Shown: one piece after another, positions 6,796 through 14,930 of the stretch | Numbering within the stretch: position 1 is the stretch's first letter | How the letters are laid out: the number at the start of each line of letters is the position of its first letter | Source: Leptospira terpstrae serovar Hualin str. LT 11-33 = ATCC 700639 | Lineage (GTDB): Bacteria > Spirochaetota > Leptospiria > Leptospirales > Leptospiraceae | DNA length: 64,000 nt | Direction of reading: 5' to 3' | Assembly (NCBI RefSeq): GCF_000332495.1 | Contig: NZ_AOGW02000009.1 | Location: 124,001-188,000 of the forward strand | The notes under the pieces: model-generated | Database searches by the model: none | What the model saw: only the letters and a program-made list of their open reading frames with translations | What the model was told of the DNA's origin: nothing | Position numbers and translations under genes: made by a program

Positions 6796-9311
6796 TAGAA
6801 ATGTACCTCCATACCAACGTTGAAAAAAGGAATAACTGTTCCACCCGGAAGTTCTAAAGTACCGAAGGTATCATTTTCTTTAGGGTTTGTTGCTGAGAAT
6901 GGCCTTGAATTATCAAAATCATAACCGTTTTTATTTTTTCTCATGTAAACGTTTACGATTTCTAAATACCAGTTCATATAACCCCAAGAATAGTTTTCAA
7001 AAATATCGAAACGAATATCGAATCTATGAAAATCAGTTCCACGTTTTACATACCCATATTGTGGTGAATTTGGATTATTGGAATATTGTGGGTTCCAATA
7101 GGTAAGACCATTAAGAGGATTTGAAAATCTACCTCCATCATCTCCAACCACTGGGCGTGATGGAACTGATGTTAAATAACTCCATCGACCGCCAATTTGG
7201 AAACTTTCACTCATTCTCCAACCATAAATAAAGTTTGCAACATGAGTTCTATCCCATGGAGCTAATTGTTCTTTTGAGTTTGGAAAATATGCTGCAAGAA
7301 TTTTTCTTTCGATCCCGCCAACTTGTGATGTATCACCTTCGTAAACTTGGTATAAGTTAGTGTTCTGAAAAGACTGCGACCAAGTATAGGAAATCCAGCC
7401 AAACCAATCTCTTGTGCCTGGGCGGGCGTTTTTACGAATCAAAAGTTCGTATCCATGCGACCAACCCGTAGCCCTGTTTGAATAGTTTAACGGACGATTG
7501 GCGACGATCGGTTGTGTTAACCATTGACCCTTGTCTGGGTTTAAACCCACAGGACTGGACACGTAAGGATCATCAATAATGGTATCTGTGAACTGGTTTT
7601 TGAACATTTCCACTTTTACCTGCCAAACCTGATCAATTTTTTGATCGATACCTGCACTGACTTTCCTAGCTTTTTCGAACCGTAAATCAGGGTTTCCTGT
7701 TTCTGCGTTAAAGTTTGTGGTTAATGGAAATCTGGAGACGTCCCCACCACTTCCATAAACAGTCATTCCTTTCCCAATTTCTGGAAAGGTATAGGAAGCA
7801 GTAGCTCTTGGTGTTAAGGCTCCATTGCCCGTGACTTGAACATAGTCATAACGTGCACCTGGTTCGAACAAAAAATTACCAAATTTAAAATGTAACGTTG
7901 TATAAGCATTGTAGTAAGGAGAATTTCCTTGAATGCTAATCGGTCTTCCCACAAAATCAGGGTTTGCCGAATTGTATGGGTTAGGTGACGGATTTGTTGG
8001 ATCTCGAAGAGCCACTTCGGTTCCATAATCTCTAAATGAAAATCTTCTAACTTCTGTTCCAAAATCAACTTTTAGAAATCTAGTTGCCGTCCAATAAGCA
8101 TCCTGACGAACACCAACATAACTTCCTCTCTGGTATTGTTTTCCTTGGATAGTTCCAAATCCAACATTGTATTCACCAATTGGGTCAAAGTTAATCAATG
8201 TAATACGGTTTTGAAACTTGTCACCTGGAATCCAAGTATAACGAAGTGCCGTAGTTCGAAAACTTTGCCCAAAACTTGCTTTAGCACCACTTAAAAGTGC
8301 AAAAGCGGAAGCAGTAGGATCATTGGCTGGTTTGTTAGGAACATCGATAGCAAAGTTGTCTTGAGCCGATAGATTATAAAAAGAGATTTGGTGCTCTGGC
8401 GTAAAGTTATGAACATACTTAATTTGAGAGTCGTTATAACGCGGAAGACGAATCCCTTCTGGCAGTAGACCAGTTGCCCCTAACGTTTTATCCAAATATC
8501 CAAGTTTACCAGCAATTGCCAGATAACCTTTACCACCTGAAGTGGGAGTTGCCGCATAGGCCGTTGTATTCCATAAGGAGACTTGAAATGCACCTTTGGT
8601 TTTTTGAACAGAGTCAACAGTTTCAATTTCAATGATACCACCTGTCGCATTATTAAAGTTTGCTGGATAAGCGCCTGAATATAAGTCAATTGATTTGATT
8701 AAATCGTTATGAATCACCGATGTTAATCCATCTAAGTGGAATGGATACAAAATGGGGAGATCATCATAAAGATAGGTGTTGGCATTAGGATTGGCACCAC
8801 GTACAATAATCCCGTTAGCACCACCACCAAGACCTAAGTTAGGAATGACTCCAGGAAGAGTTTCCAATGCACGGAGGGCTTCTCCAAAAGTACCTGGCAT
8901 CCTTTTGATTTCTTCATAACGCACCTTCGTTCGGGAAGATACTGTCTTTTCACGTTCCCCTTCCACAACGATCCCTGTTTTGGGTGCACTTGCCTTTTTT
9001 TCTGTATAGATGGTTCTTGATTCATCTTCAGAGCCTACGGAAATCTTTAATTCTTGGATTCCGGTGTCACGTAACAATCGCAAGGTGTAATCACCAGCCG
9101 ATGGAAATTCAAGTGTTACATTCCCTTCAGCATCAGTTTGCGCAAATTTTTTCGTTTCAAAAATTAAAACAGATAAGTTCTGTTCTGCAATTTCCTTTTT
9201 AGGATTGATCAGTTTTGCACGAATACTCACCGCGAACAGTGGGGATCCAATACAAAGAAAGAAAATCCCAATTAAGAAAGGGTTATTTAATTTGAATTTT
9301 ACTGAGTTCAT
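6795..9311 (-). CDS. TonB-dependent outer-membrane receptor
   Basis: An 838-residue receptor. It has a signal peptide (about 1-27, ending PLFA), a CarboxypepD-reg-like beta-sandwich (about 28-105), a plug domain (about 118-235; TFGEALRALETLPGV, then GIIVRGANPNANTYLYDD), then a beta-barrel ending in an aromatic strand (FFNVGMEVHF). The barrel includes many Tyr/Trp-rich strands. The substrate is not evident: no haem-type FRAP/NPNL motif or BtuB-like signature is obvious. It has its own ExbB/ExbD/TonB downstream, which implies a dedicated energy supply. The start overlaps the upstream lipoprotein gene by 29 bp. Confidence 0.9.
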   Translation of the reverse strand: MNSVKFKLNNPFLIGIFFLCIGSPLFAVSIRAKLINPKKEIAEQNLSVLIFETKKFAQTDAEGNVTLEFPSAGDYTLRLLRDTGIQELKISVGSEDESRTIYTEKKASAPKTGIVVEGEREKTVSSRTKVRYEEIKRMPGTFGEALRALETLPGVIPNLGLGGGANGIIVRGANPNANTYLYDDLPILYPFHLDGLTSVIHNDLIKSIDLYSGAYPANFNNATGGIIEIETVDSVQKTKGAFQVSLWNTTAYAATPTSGGKGYLAIAGKLGYLDKTLGATGLLPEGIRLPRYNDSQIKYVHNFTPEHQISFYNLSAQDNFAIDVPNKPANDPTASAFALLSGAKASFGQSFRTTALRYTWIPGDKFQNRITLINFDPIGEYNVGFGTIQGKQYQRGSYVGVRQDAYWTATRFLKVDFGTEVRRFSFRDYGTEVALRDPTNPSPNPYNSANPDFVGRPISIQGNSPYYNAYTTLHFKFGNFLFEPGARYDYVQVTGNGALTPRATASYTFPEIGKGMTVYGSGGDVSRFPLTTNFNAETGNPDLRFEKARKVSAGIDQKIDQVWQVKVEMFKNQFTDTIIDDPYVSSPVGLNPDKGQWLTQPIVANRPLNYSNRATGWSHGYELLIRKNARPGTRDWFGWISYTWSQSFQNTNLYQVYEGDTSQVGGIERKILAAYFPNSKEQLAPWDRTHVANFIYGWRMSESFQIGGRWSYLTSVPSRPVVGDDGGRFSNPLNGLTYWNPQYSNNPNSPQYGYVKRGTDFHRFDIRFDIFENYSWGYMNWYLEIVNVYMRKNKNGYDFDNSRPFSATNPKENDTFGTLELPGGTVIPFFNVGMEVHF

Positions 9312-9624
9312 TGAAGTTTAAATACCAAGGGAGGTCTCCCGTTTCTTTTTCGAGGTAAATTAGAGTACAGGGTAAGGGATAACCGAGAAACGGACATTCC
9401 GTACGCGTAATCGCAATTGTACAAAAATCCAAATTCCTTTGGATTGGTTTATTTATGATCACTAATGGTGGATTTGGAATGGGATTCCCGCATTTTTCTG
9501 AAGCAAATTTTGCAGCAGCGTAAACTTGACTTTGTGCATCGTTTGTATCCACACGATCCACACCAGGTCCACAATGAATAGTTAACCCAATGGATAGTAT
9601 AAAGATTCCAGTCCAGAATTTCAT
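9283..9624 (-). CDS. Small Cys-containing lipoprotein upstream of TonB receptor
   Basis: A 113-residue putative lipoprotein (signal ending LTIHCGPG, lipid Cys about residue 19). Four more cysteines (KCGN, FCTI, ECPF, PCTL) could form two disulfides. The family is not recognised. Its start overlaps the previous gene by 4 bp (ATGA) and its end overlaps the receptor start by 29 bp, so it is tightly coupled to both. Probably periplasmic or surface-anchored; role in uptake is inferred only from position. Confidence 0.68.
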   Translation of the reverse strand: MKFWTGIFILSIGLTIHCGPGVDRVDTNDAQSQVYAAAKFASEKCGNPIPNPPLVIINKPIQRNLDFCTIAITRTECPFLGYPLPCTLIYLEKETGDLPWYLNFNELSKIQIK

Positions 9625-10019
9625 TTGGTACCTTTTGTCCCAGGGCTTTCCGCTTCTTCTGGTTGCCCTACCACATCAGCTGTTACATTCACTACCGTAA
9701 CTAATCCCAAAGGAAAGTAAGCCTTGTCTTCTCTTTGGATTTTGATGTTGATTAAAGTTTTTCCAGTAGGATATTTTTCTAAAATTTGGCTCATCGCTAG
9801 TTCAACATTTGGTGCTTTAGTAACCGGAAACATTCCGAGTAAATAGAATGCGGAGTCTTGTCCTTTCCCTTTACCAAGAATTTTATATTCGGTAGAACGT
9901 ACAACTGTAGCTGAATCAAATAAATGGATTTCCTTTGGAACATGGGAACCGATACAACCCATCGCCATGATTAGGGCCGACATAAAACTGATAAAGATTT
10001 TGAGAATCGAGGTTTTCAT
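9621..10019 (-). CDS. Small lipoprotein, operon-encoded, unknown function
   Basis: A 132-residue putative lipoprotein with signal ending IMAMGCIGS. The mature part has a pattern (VVRSTEYKILGKGKGQDS, then GKTLINIKI) resembling small spirochaetal TRL-like lipoproteins, in which a repeated alpha/beta unit carries many ILG and LIN-type segments. It shares this look with the next gene upstream, from which it is separated by 7 bp, and the two may be diverged paralogues. The C-terminus is Glu/Gly/Thr/Lys-rich. Function unknown. Confidence 0.68.
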   Translation of the reverse strand: MKTSILKIFISFMSALIMAMGCIGSHVPKEIHLFDSATVVRSTEYKILGKGKGQDSAFYLLGMFPVTKAPNVELAMSQILEKYPTGKTLINIKIQREDKAYFPLGLVTVVNVTADVVGQPEEAESPGTKGTK

Positions 10020-10026
10020 TCGTTAT

Positions 10027-10398
10027 TTATCTTTTGTTTTTAGTTGTTGGTTGAGATGGAAATCGAACCAAATCACCTTTGATTGTAAATCGGTAACGTG
10101 TTAAAGGTCCAAATATAGATTTATCATTCCAATAACGAATGTTAACTAGTGCATCACCAGCATCCTCTTCCATTACTTTTTCGTATAAATCAGTAATAGG
10201 AGGTTCGGTAAAAGGTATGCCAAATATGATAAAATCTAATGCATACCATGTAAAGGTTTTCTCTACAGTTTTTACTGTTTCGTAAGGTGTGTTTGGGATC
10301 GGTTTATTGCTAGTAGCAATTCCAACGGATGAAGATGCACAATTAAATAAACCTAAAGTTAAAAAGAAAATGCTTACTGTTGCAATAAAATGTTTCAT
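10027..10398 (-). CDS. Small lipoprotein, first gene of the TonB operon
   Basis: I start this at the ATG at 10398 (123 residues) rather than the upstream codon at 10422. GGAG lies 6-7 bp before 10398, and the earlier codon falls inside a predicted -10 element. The signal peptide ends GLFNCASS. The mature part contains DAGDALVNIRYWND, similar in style to the following gene (GKTLINIKI). It is preceded by a sigma70-like promoter, so it probably begins the transcript that runs through the receptor, ExbB/ExbD, TonB and the kinase. Function unknown. Confidence 0.68.
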   Translation of the reverse strand: MKHFIATVSIFFLTLGLFNCASSSVGIATSNKPIPNTPYETVKTVEKTFTWYALDFIIFGIPFTEPPITDLYEKVMEEDAGDALVNIRYWNDKSIFGPLTRYRFTIKGDLVRFPSQPTTKNKR

Positions 10399-10419
10399 AA
10401 AAAGACTCCGTCTTGTGTC

Positions 10420-10447
10420 CAAATACTATTTTTATGGCTTTGGTCAA
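10420..10447 (-). promoter_or_regulatory. Predicted sigma70-type promoter of the TonB operon
   Basis: Read on the minus strand, TTGACC (10442-10447) is followed after 16 bp by TATTTG (10420-10425). Transcription would start near 10413, about 15 nt before the ATG at 10398, with GGAG between. It separates the regulator pair (10526-13198) from the lipoprotein/TonB genes. Seen by eye only; the -10 is imperfect. Confidence 0.45.
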
Positions 10448-10525
10448 CGGATTAATTGGGCTAACGAAGATTAACTACTTAACTTGGAATGAACGCTACA
10501 TATTCTGGAGTGAAATCCGAATCTG

Positions 10526-11263
10526 TTACAGTTTGAGTGCTTCTTTTAAGTTTTGAGCAAAAGACCTACCAACCGGAAGGGTGGTTTCGTCCTCATTTTT
10601 TAGTTGGATGGTATAAGACCCACCTTTATCATAACGGAGACTTGTCACGTAATCTAAATTAACCAAAAAACCTTTATGAATTCGAATGAACTGTTCAGAA
10701 GGTAATTTTTCTTCAATTTCTTTGAGTAATTTTGAAGTTTCGTAATCTTTCTGGGAAGTATGAATCACACAACTTTTGTTATTAGCAGAAATGAATTGGA
10801 TGTCTTGGAGAGGTAATAAAAACACTGCGGAATCTGATTGGATTTTCAGATTGGTTAACTTTTCTTGAGAAGAACTTTTGATTTGTTTTGATTCTTGTAG
10901 AAATCGTAAAGCTTTATCCACGGACTTTCGAAATCGATCAAACGAAAATGGTTTTAGTAAATAATCAGTCGCATCCAAATCAAATGCTTCGACTGCATGT
11001 TCGCTATAAGCAGTTGTGATAATAAAAAAAGTGGATTTGTTATGTTCCTTTCTTAAAATATCCATTCCATTGACAGCGGGAAGATTAATGTCCATGAAAA
11101 CTAAATCAAATTGTTTTTCTTGGAGTAAGTTTAGTGCTTTATCACCACTTTCTGCTATCCCTGACAGTTTTAACTCGGAGCAGTTCATAATGTAATCCAT
11201 CATGAGCATCCTTGCGGGATATTCATCTTCGATGATTAGAACTGAATAAGAGGAGGATTCCAT
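10526..11263 (-). CDS. LytTR-family response regulator
   Basis: A 245-residue regulator with an N-terminal receiver domain (acidic pair EDE at 12-14, phospho-Asp D58 in VFMDINLPAVNG, Lys in LLKPF) and a C-terminal LytTR DNA-binding domain (about 140-242; FIRIHKGFLVNLDYV is characteristic). LytTR regulators bind pairs of short direct repeats. It follows the SpoIIE phosphatase gene by 9 bp and lies just upstream of the TonB operon, whose last gene is a LytS-type kinase. That kinase is the natural candidate partner, though the adjacent phosphatase may also be part of the pathway. Confidence 0.9.
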   Translation of the reverse strand: MESSSYSVLIIEDEYPARMLMMDYIMNCSELKLSGIAESGDKALNLLQEKQFDLVFMDINLPAVNGMDILRKEHNKSTFFIITTAYSEHAVEAFDLDATDYLLKPFSFDRFRKSVDKALRFLQESKQIKSSSQEKLTNLKIQSDSAVFLLPLQDIQFISANNKSCVIHTSQKDYETSKLLKEIEEKLPSEQFIRIHKGFLVNLDYVTSLRYDKGGSYTIQLKNEDETTLPVGRSFAQNLKEALKL

Positions 11264-11272
11264 GTTTATACT

Positions 11273-13198
11273 TTATGTTACATCAATAAAGAAAAATGTT
11301 ACATCGTTTTTTAGTTCTTCTTCTGAAAATTTTGAAATTTGAACGATGATTTCTTGAGATAATGTTTTTATATCCTTGTTTTTTCCTTTTTCAAGTAGAT
11401 CAAGTATTTTGCTTTCACCAAACAATTTATTTTCTGCACGTGCTTCTGTTACACCATCTGTGAAAAAAAAGTAACGGTCCCCCGGTTGTATTTTGTGGGT
11501 CCATTCACCATAAGTAAATGAGTCTTTCCAACCAATGATAGGACCTTTTACATTCATAAATTCGAATTTGCCTCGAATTCGATTGTAAATGTATGGGTTA
11601 GGATGGCCAGCAGAGGAAAATACAATATTCCTTTCTTTAGTATCAATGAGAGCACAACAAGCCGTAATAAAATATCTACTCACAAGGGAAGTCAAAGCTT
11701 GGTTCATGTGTTCTAATACATCTTTGGGCGAGTTGATATTTTTTGTAGATTCTCTGAACTGAACCTTTACCATCGAAGATACAAAGGCTGCCGGAACACC
11801 GTGTCCGGCTACATCAGCGATTAACAAAAGCAGGCGGTGGTCATCTAACTCTACCCAGTCATACAAATCACCCCCCACTTGTTTCATGGGAAGGTAGGTG
11901 GTATGAATTCGAATTCCAATTGTATTGGGGTGTTCTTTTGGTAGAAGATAACTTTGAAGTTGGGATGCAAAGAATAAGTCTTGTTCTAAGTCTTGGTTTT
12001 TTTCCCTAAGTTCTATGGTTCTTTCTCGAACTCGAATTTCCAGATCCTTAGTTAATATGGAAAGTTCTTTTTCGTTTTTAGCATGTCGATACGAGATAGC
12101 AACTCCAGAAAGTATCATGAGAATTAAAAAACCATATTGGGTTAAATAGATATTCTTTCCTGAAGTTACATCGATGATGATGTCAATGGTAGCACCGATA
12201 CAAATTGAAATAAAACCAACTGTCAAAAAGTAAGCTTCCGCTTTTTTGGCTTTAGCTGCTCGAATGACACCTCGAACAATAAAGAAAACAACTAACAACA
12301 ACGAAAATTCCCAAATTCGGAGTAGTAAGATCCTAGTTGGTATTTCTATTTCCCAAGTTTGCGCAAATGCAATACAGAGAAGAAAAAAAACGAGTAATCT
12401 TTCTTTCAGGTGGAATTTGGTTTGGAATAAAGAATAACTAAATAAAAAAATAGTAACGGGTAATAAAGTTTGCGAAGTAAAAAATACCTTTAACCAAAAG
12501 AAAAAGGAAAAATTAGTATATGTATAACTAATGTTTAATAGAGGTAATCTCCACATAACAAAAATTAACGTGGATAAAAAGAGATAGAAATTTGCTTTTG
12601 CCTGTCTTTTTAGAACAATAGAAAAAATTTGGTAAGCACCAATCCCAAAGAACAACATAATAAAACAAAAATCTCTCCCATCCTCGCGAATGATAAACTC
12701 TTGTAATTGTTCGTAATTTCCCATCACCGGAATTTTTCGAAACAGACCACCTTGAAATGTTTTATTACGGAAATGGATTTCAATTTCTAGTTCATTAACT
12801 TCGTTTACTTTGAGAACAGAGCTGGGTATAAAATATAGTCGTTTGTAATACCAGTTGGGAGAATACAATCCATCTGCGGAAATGCTACCAGTTTCCCCTA
12901 ACAAAACCCCATTCACAAAAAGTTTATCGACTTCTTGGACTCTGTCTAAATAGATACCAAGTGGTTTGTTGTCTGGTTCGTAAAAGAAATGGGTTTTGTA
13001 AGAGCCGTGAACCGGTGGGTTCATTCCTTGTAAAGAGAGACCTTTTCCTACTTGGATTGGTTTTGTTTCCCCTTGGGACGTAAAAGTCCAACCTTCCGAC
13101 AAAGTCGTAAGGTTTTGAGAACTTACTTTCAATGGTTCCGAGGAAAGCGAAAATACCGCAGTAAGTAAAAAGGGGAAAATAAATGAGAGGGATCTCAT
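11273..13198 (-). CDS. SpoIIE/PP2C phosphatase with 7TMR-DISM receptor
   Basis: About 641 residues. Signal peptide (1-21), a jelly-roll-like extracellular domain (about 35-160), seven membrane helices (about 178-370), a coiled coil (about 375-415), then a SpoIIE/PP2C domain. Metal-site residues are present: GGDLYDW (D445), DVAGHG (D463), FTDGVTEA (D582) and KNDVTF (D633), so it should be active. Such enzymes usually dephosphorylate anti-sigma antagonist proteins; none is nearby. It is the first gene before the LytTR regulator. I prefer the ATG at 13198 over the preceding GTG; no strong ribosome site marks either. Confidence 0.88.
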   Translation of the reverse strand: MRSLSFIFPFLLTAVFSLSSEPLKVSSQNLTTLSEGWTFTSQGETKPIQVGKGLSLQGMNPPVHGSYKTHFFYEPDNKPLGIYLDRVQEVDKLFVNGVLLGETGSISADGLYSPNWYYKRLYFIPSSVLKVNEVNELEIEIHFRNKTFQGGLFRKIPVMGNYEQLQEFIIREDGRDFCFIMLFFGIGAYQIFSIVLKRQAKANFYLFLSTLIFVMWRLPLLNISYTYTNFSFFFWLKVFFTSQTLLPVTIFLFSYSLFQTKFHLKERLLVFFLLCIAFAQTWEIEIPTRILLLRIWEFSLLLVVFFIVRGVIRAAKAKKAEAYFLTVGFISICIGATIDIIIDVTSGKNIYLTQYGFLILMILSGVAISYRHAKNEKELSILTKDLEIRVRERTIELREKNQDLEQDLFFASQLQSYLLPKEHPNTIGIRIHTTYLPMKQVGGDLYDWVELDDHRLLLLIADVAGHGVPAAFVSSMVKVQFRESTKNINSPKDVLEHMNQALTSLVSRYFITACCALIDTKERNIVFSSAGHPNPYIYNRIRGKFEFMNVKGPIIGWKDSFTYGEWTHKIQPGDRYFFFTDGVTEARAENKLFGESKILDLLEKGKNKDIKTLSQEIIVQISKFSEEELKNDVTFFFIDVT

Positions 13199-13290
13199 CA
13201 CTATCGGCTAAAGATAGTCCTGTACAGAGAGAATGCAAGTTGATTTTCAATCTCTTATATAGTTTAGTTATTTTTTTGGAGAGAATCTAA

Positions 13291-14208
13291 ATGACAATCA
13301 CTCAACTTCGATATATCGTCGCTTTGGATCAGTTTAAAAGTTTTGCAAAAGCCGCCGAACATTGCTTAATTGCTCAACCCACTTTGAGTTTGCAAATTCA
13401 AAAGGTAGAACAAGAGCTTGGTTTCGAATTGTTCGATAGAAAAAAAAATCCTGTCATTACCACAAAATTAGGCAAAGCGGTGGTTGATCAGGCAAAAAAT
13501 ACCTTAAAGGAAGCAGATAAACTCTTTGAAATTGCTGGCCAATGGAAAGATGAACCTGCTGGAAATATTTCGATTGGGATCATTCCTACAGTTAGTAATT
13601 ATTTAATTCCTTCTATCTATCAAAGTTTACAAACGGAGTTTTCAAAAGTGAACTTTCGGATTTCGGAATTACCTACCTTAACCATTCTCGAAAAATTAGA
13701 ATCTGAGGAAATTGATTTAGGGATTCTCGCAACTCCACTCAAAATTTCAAACATCGTCGAACACCCGCTTTACTATGAGCCCTTTGTTGTTTACTATCCC
13801 AAAAATGCCAAAGAAAAAACTTCTTCAGTCTCTATGAAACATATTGAAAAATATCCACTCCTTGTGCTTGGAGAAGAGCATTGTTTTCGTCACCAGTCCT
13901 TAAAAATCTGCAATCGGAATTCACTTGCGAAAATTGAAAGTGGAAGTGTGGAAACTCTCAAACGAATGGTGGATATGGGAATTGGAATCACTCTTTTGCC
14001 CAAATTATCTATAGAGAAATCTTCGGAGCGGATTGTTCCTTTTGATTCTCCCGAGCCCGCCAGGGAAATAAGTTTGGTTTACAAAAAAGGATTCTACAAA
14101 ACCAAAATTTTAAAAAAACTCACAAGTTTGATTCTTAGTGTGATTCCCAAAGAATACCATTCCAAAGAAAAATTTAAAATCATTGGGGTGTCTTTAAACC
14201 AAGATTAA
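13291..14208 (+). CDS. oxyR: OxyR-type LysR-family peroxide sensor
   Basis: A 305-residue LysR regulator: winged HTH (about 1-60; FAKAAEHCLIAQPTLS) and a substrate domain. The OxyR redox pair is conserved as C198 and C207 in EEHCFRHQSLKIC, with the same nine-residue spacing as E. coli C199/C208, followed by GIGITLLP. Ribosome site GGAGAG precedes the ATG. It lies 114 bp upstream of ahpC on the same strand, and the gap holds a promoter with an overlapping inverted repeat. Known OxyR proteins use these cysteines to sense H2O2. The C-terminus is about ten residues longer than usual. Confidence 0.9.
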   Translation: MTITQLRYIVALDQFKSFAKAAEHCLIAQPTLSLQIQKVEQELGFELFDRKKNPVITTKLGKAVVDQAKNTLKEADKLFEIAGQWKDEPAGNISIGIIPTVSNYLIPSIYQSLQTEFSKVNFRISELPTLTILEKLESEEIDLGILATPLKISNIVEHPLYYEPFVVYYPKNAKEKTSSVSMKHIEKYPLLVLGEEHCFRHQSLKICNRNSLAKIESGSVETLKRMVDMGIGITLLPKLSIEKSSERIVPFDSPEPAREISLVYKKGFYKTKILKKLTSLILSVIPKEYHSKEKFKIIGVSLNQD

Positions 14209-14236
14209 AAAGATCGATTCATTTCCCTTAATAGTT

Positions 14237-14295
14237 TTTGTAAATCTGTAAATTTATAGTATTTATTTTACAAATGATCAATTTGCGAGTATATT
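14237..14295 (+). promoter_or_regulatory. ahpC promoter with candidate OxyR operator
   Basis: TTTACA (14267-14272), a 17-bp spacer and TATATT (14290-14295) form a good sigma70-type promoter. An inverted repeat TTTGTAAA (14237-14244) / TTTACAAA (14267-14274) has its right arm on the -35. TGTAAAT is also directly repeated with 8-bp spacing (14239, 14247), and TAAATTTA (14249-14256) is a palindrome. This is the expected place for OxyR to act, but binding is inferred. Confidence 0.55.
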
Positions 14296-14322
14296 CTTCT
14301 TAACATCAAAGGAGGATATTCA

Positions 14323-14886
14323 ATGTCCAATATCAACACTCAAATTCCTGACTTTACAACGGAAGCTTTCCATAACGGTGCTTTCAAAAAAATTAGCAAA
14401 AAAGACGTCCTCGGAAAATGGTCCGTATTTGTTTTTTATCCTGCGGATTTTACATTTGTTTGCCCGACGGAACTTGGCGACGTAGCAGATTATTATGAAG
14501 AACTCCAAAAAATGGGAGTAGAAGTGTATTCTGTTTCTACGGATACACATTTTGTTCACAAAGCTTGGCACGAAGCAAGTGATACCATCAAAAAAATCAA
14601 ATTTCCAATGTTAGGTGATGCTTCTGGCAAAATCACAAGAGGATTTGGAATTATGATTGAAGAAGATGGTCAAGCTCTTCGCGGAACATTTGTGGTGAAT
14701 CCAGAAGGTGTGATCAAAACTGCTGAAATCCATGATCTTGGAATCGGACGTTCTGCTGAGGAACTAGTTCGTAAAGTGCAAGCAGCACAATATGTTGCAA
14801 ACAATGACGGCGAAGTTTGTCCAGCTAAATGGAAACCAGGTAATTCTACTTTGAAGCCAGGTCTTGACTTGGTAGGAAAAATCTAA
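14323..14886 (+). CDS. ahpC: Alkyl hydroperoxide reductase subunit C (2-Cys peroxiredoxin)
   Basis: A 187-residue peroxiredoxin, the same length as E. coli AhpC. The peroxidatic cysteine is C47 in FTFVCPTE and the resolving cysteine C166 in VCPAKW. It reduces H2O2 and organic peroxides in the cytoplasm and is recycled by AhpF, encoded next. A near-consensus ribosome site AAAGGAGG (14308-14315) lies 7 bp before the ATG, consistent with high expression. Controlled by the upstream promoter, probably through OxyR. Confidence 0.95.
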   Translation: MSNINTQIPDFTTEAFHNGAFKKISKKDVLGKWSVFVFYPADFTFVCPTELGDVADYYEELQKMGVEVYSVSTDTHFVHKAWHEASDTIKKIKFPMLGDASGKITRGFGIMIEEDGQALRGTFVVNPEGVIKTAEIHDLGIGRSAEELVRKVQAAQYVANNDGEVCPAKWKPGNSTLKPGLDLVGKI

Positions 14887-14892
14887 ACAATA

Positions 14893-14916
14893 TTAGGCGG
14901 GCATAAGCCCGCCTAA
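14893..14916 (+). terminator. Perfect 10-bp hairpin between ahpC and ahpF
   Basis: TTAGGCGGGC (14893-14902), a 4-nt loop ATAA, and GCCCGCCTAA (14907-14916) form an uninterrupted GC-rich stem starting 6 bp after the ahpC stop. No U-run follows, so it is more likely an attenuator or an mRNA-stabilising/processing element than a full terminator. It could set a higher ahpC than ahpF level. The ahpF ribosome site begins just 3 nt after it. Confidence 0.6.
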
Positions 14917-14930
14917 ATCGGGAGGTGCTT

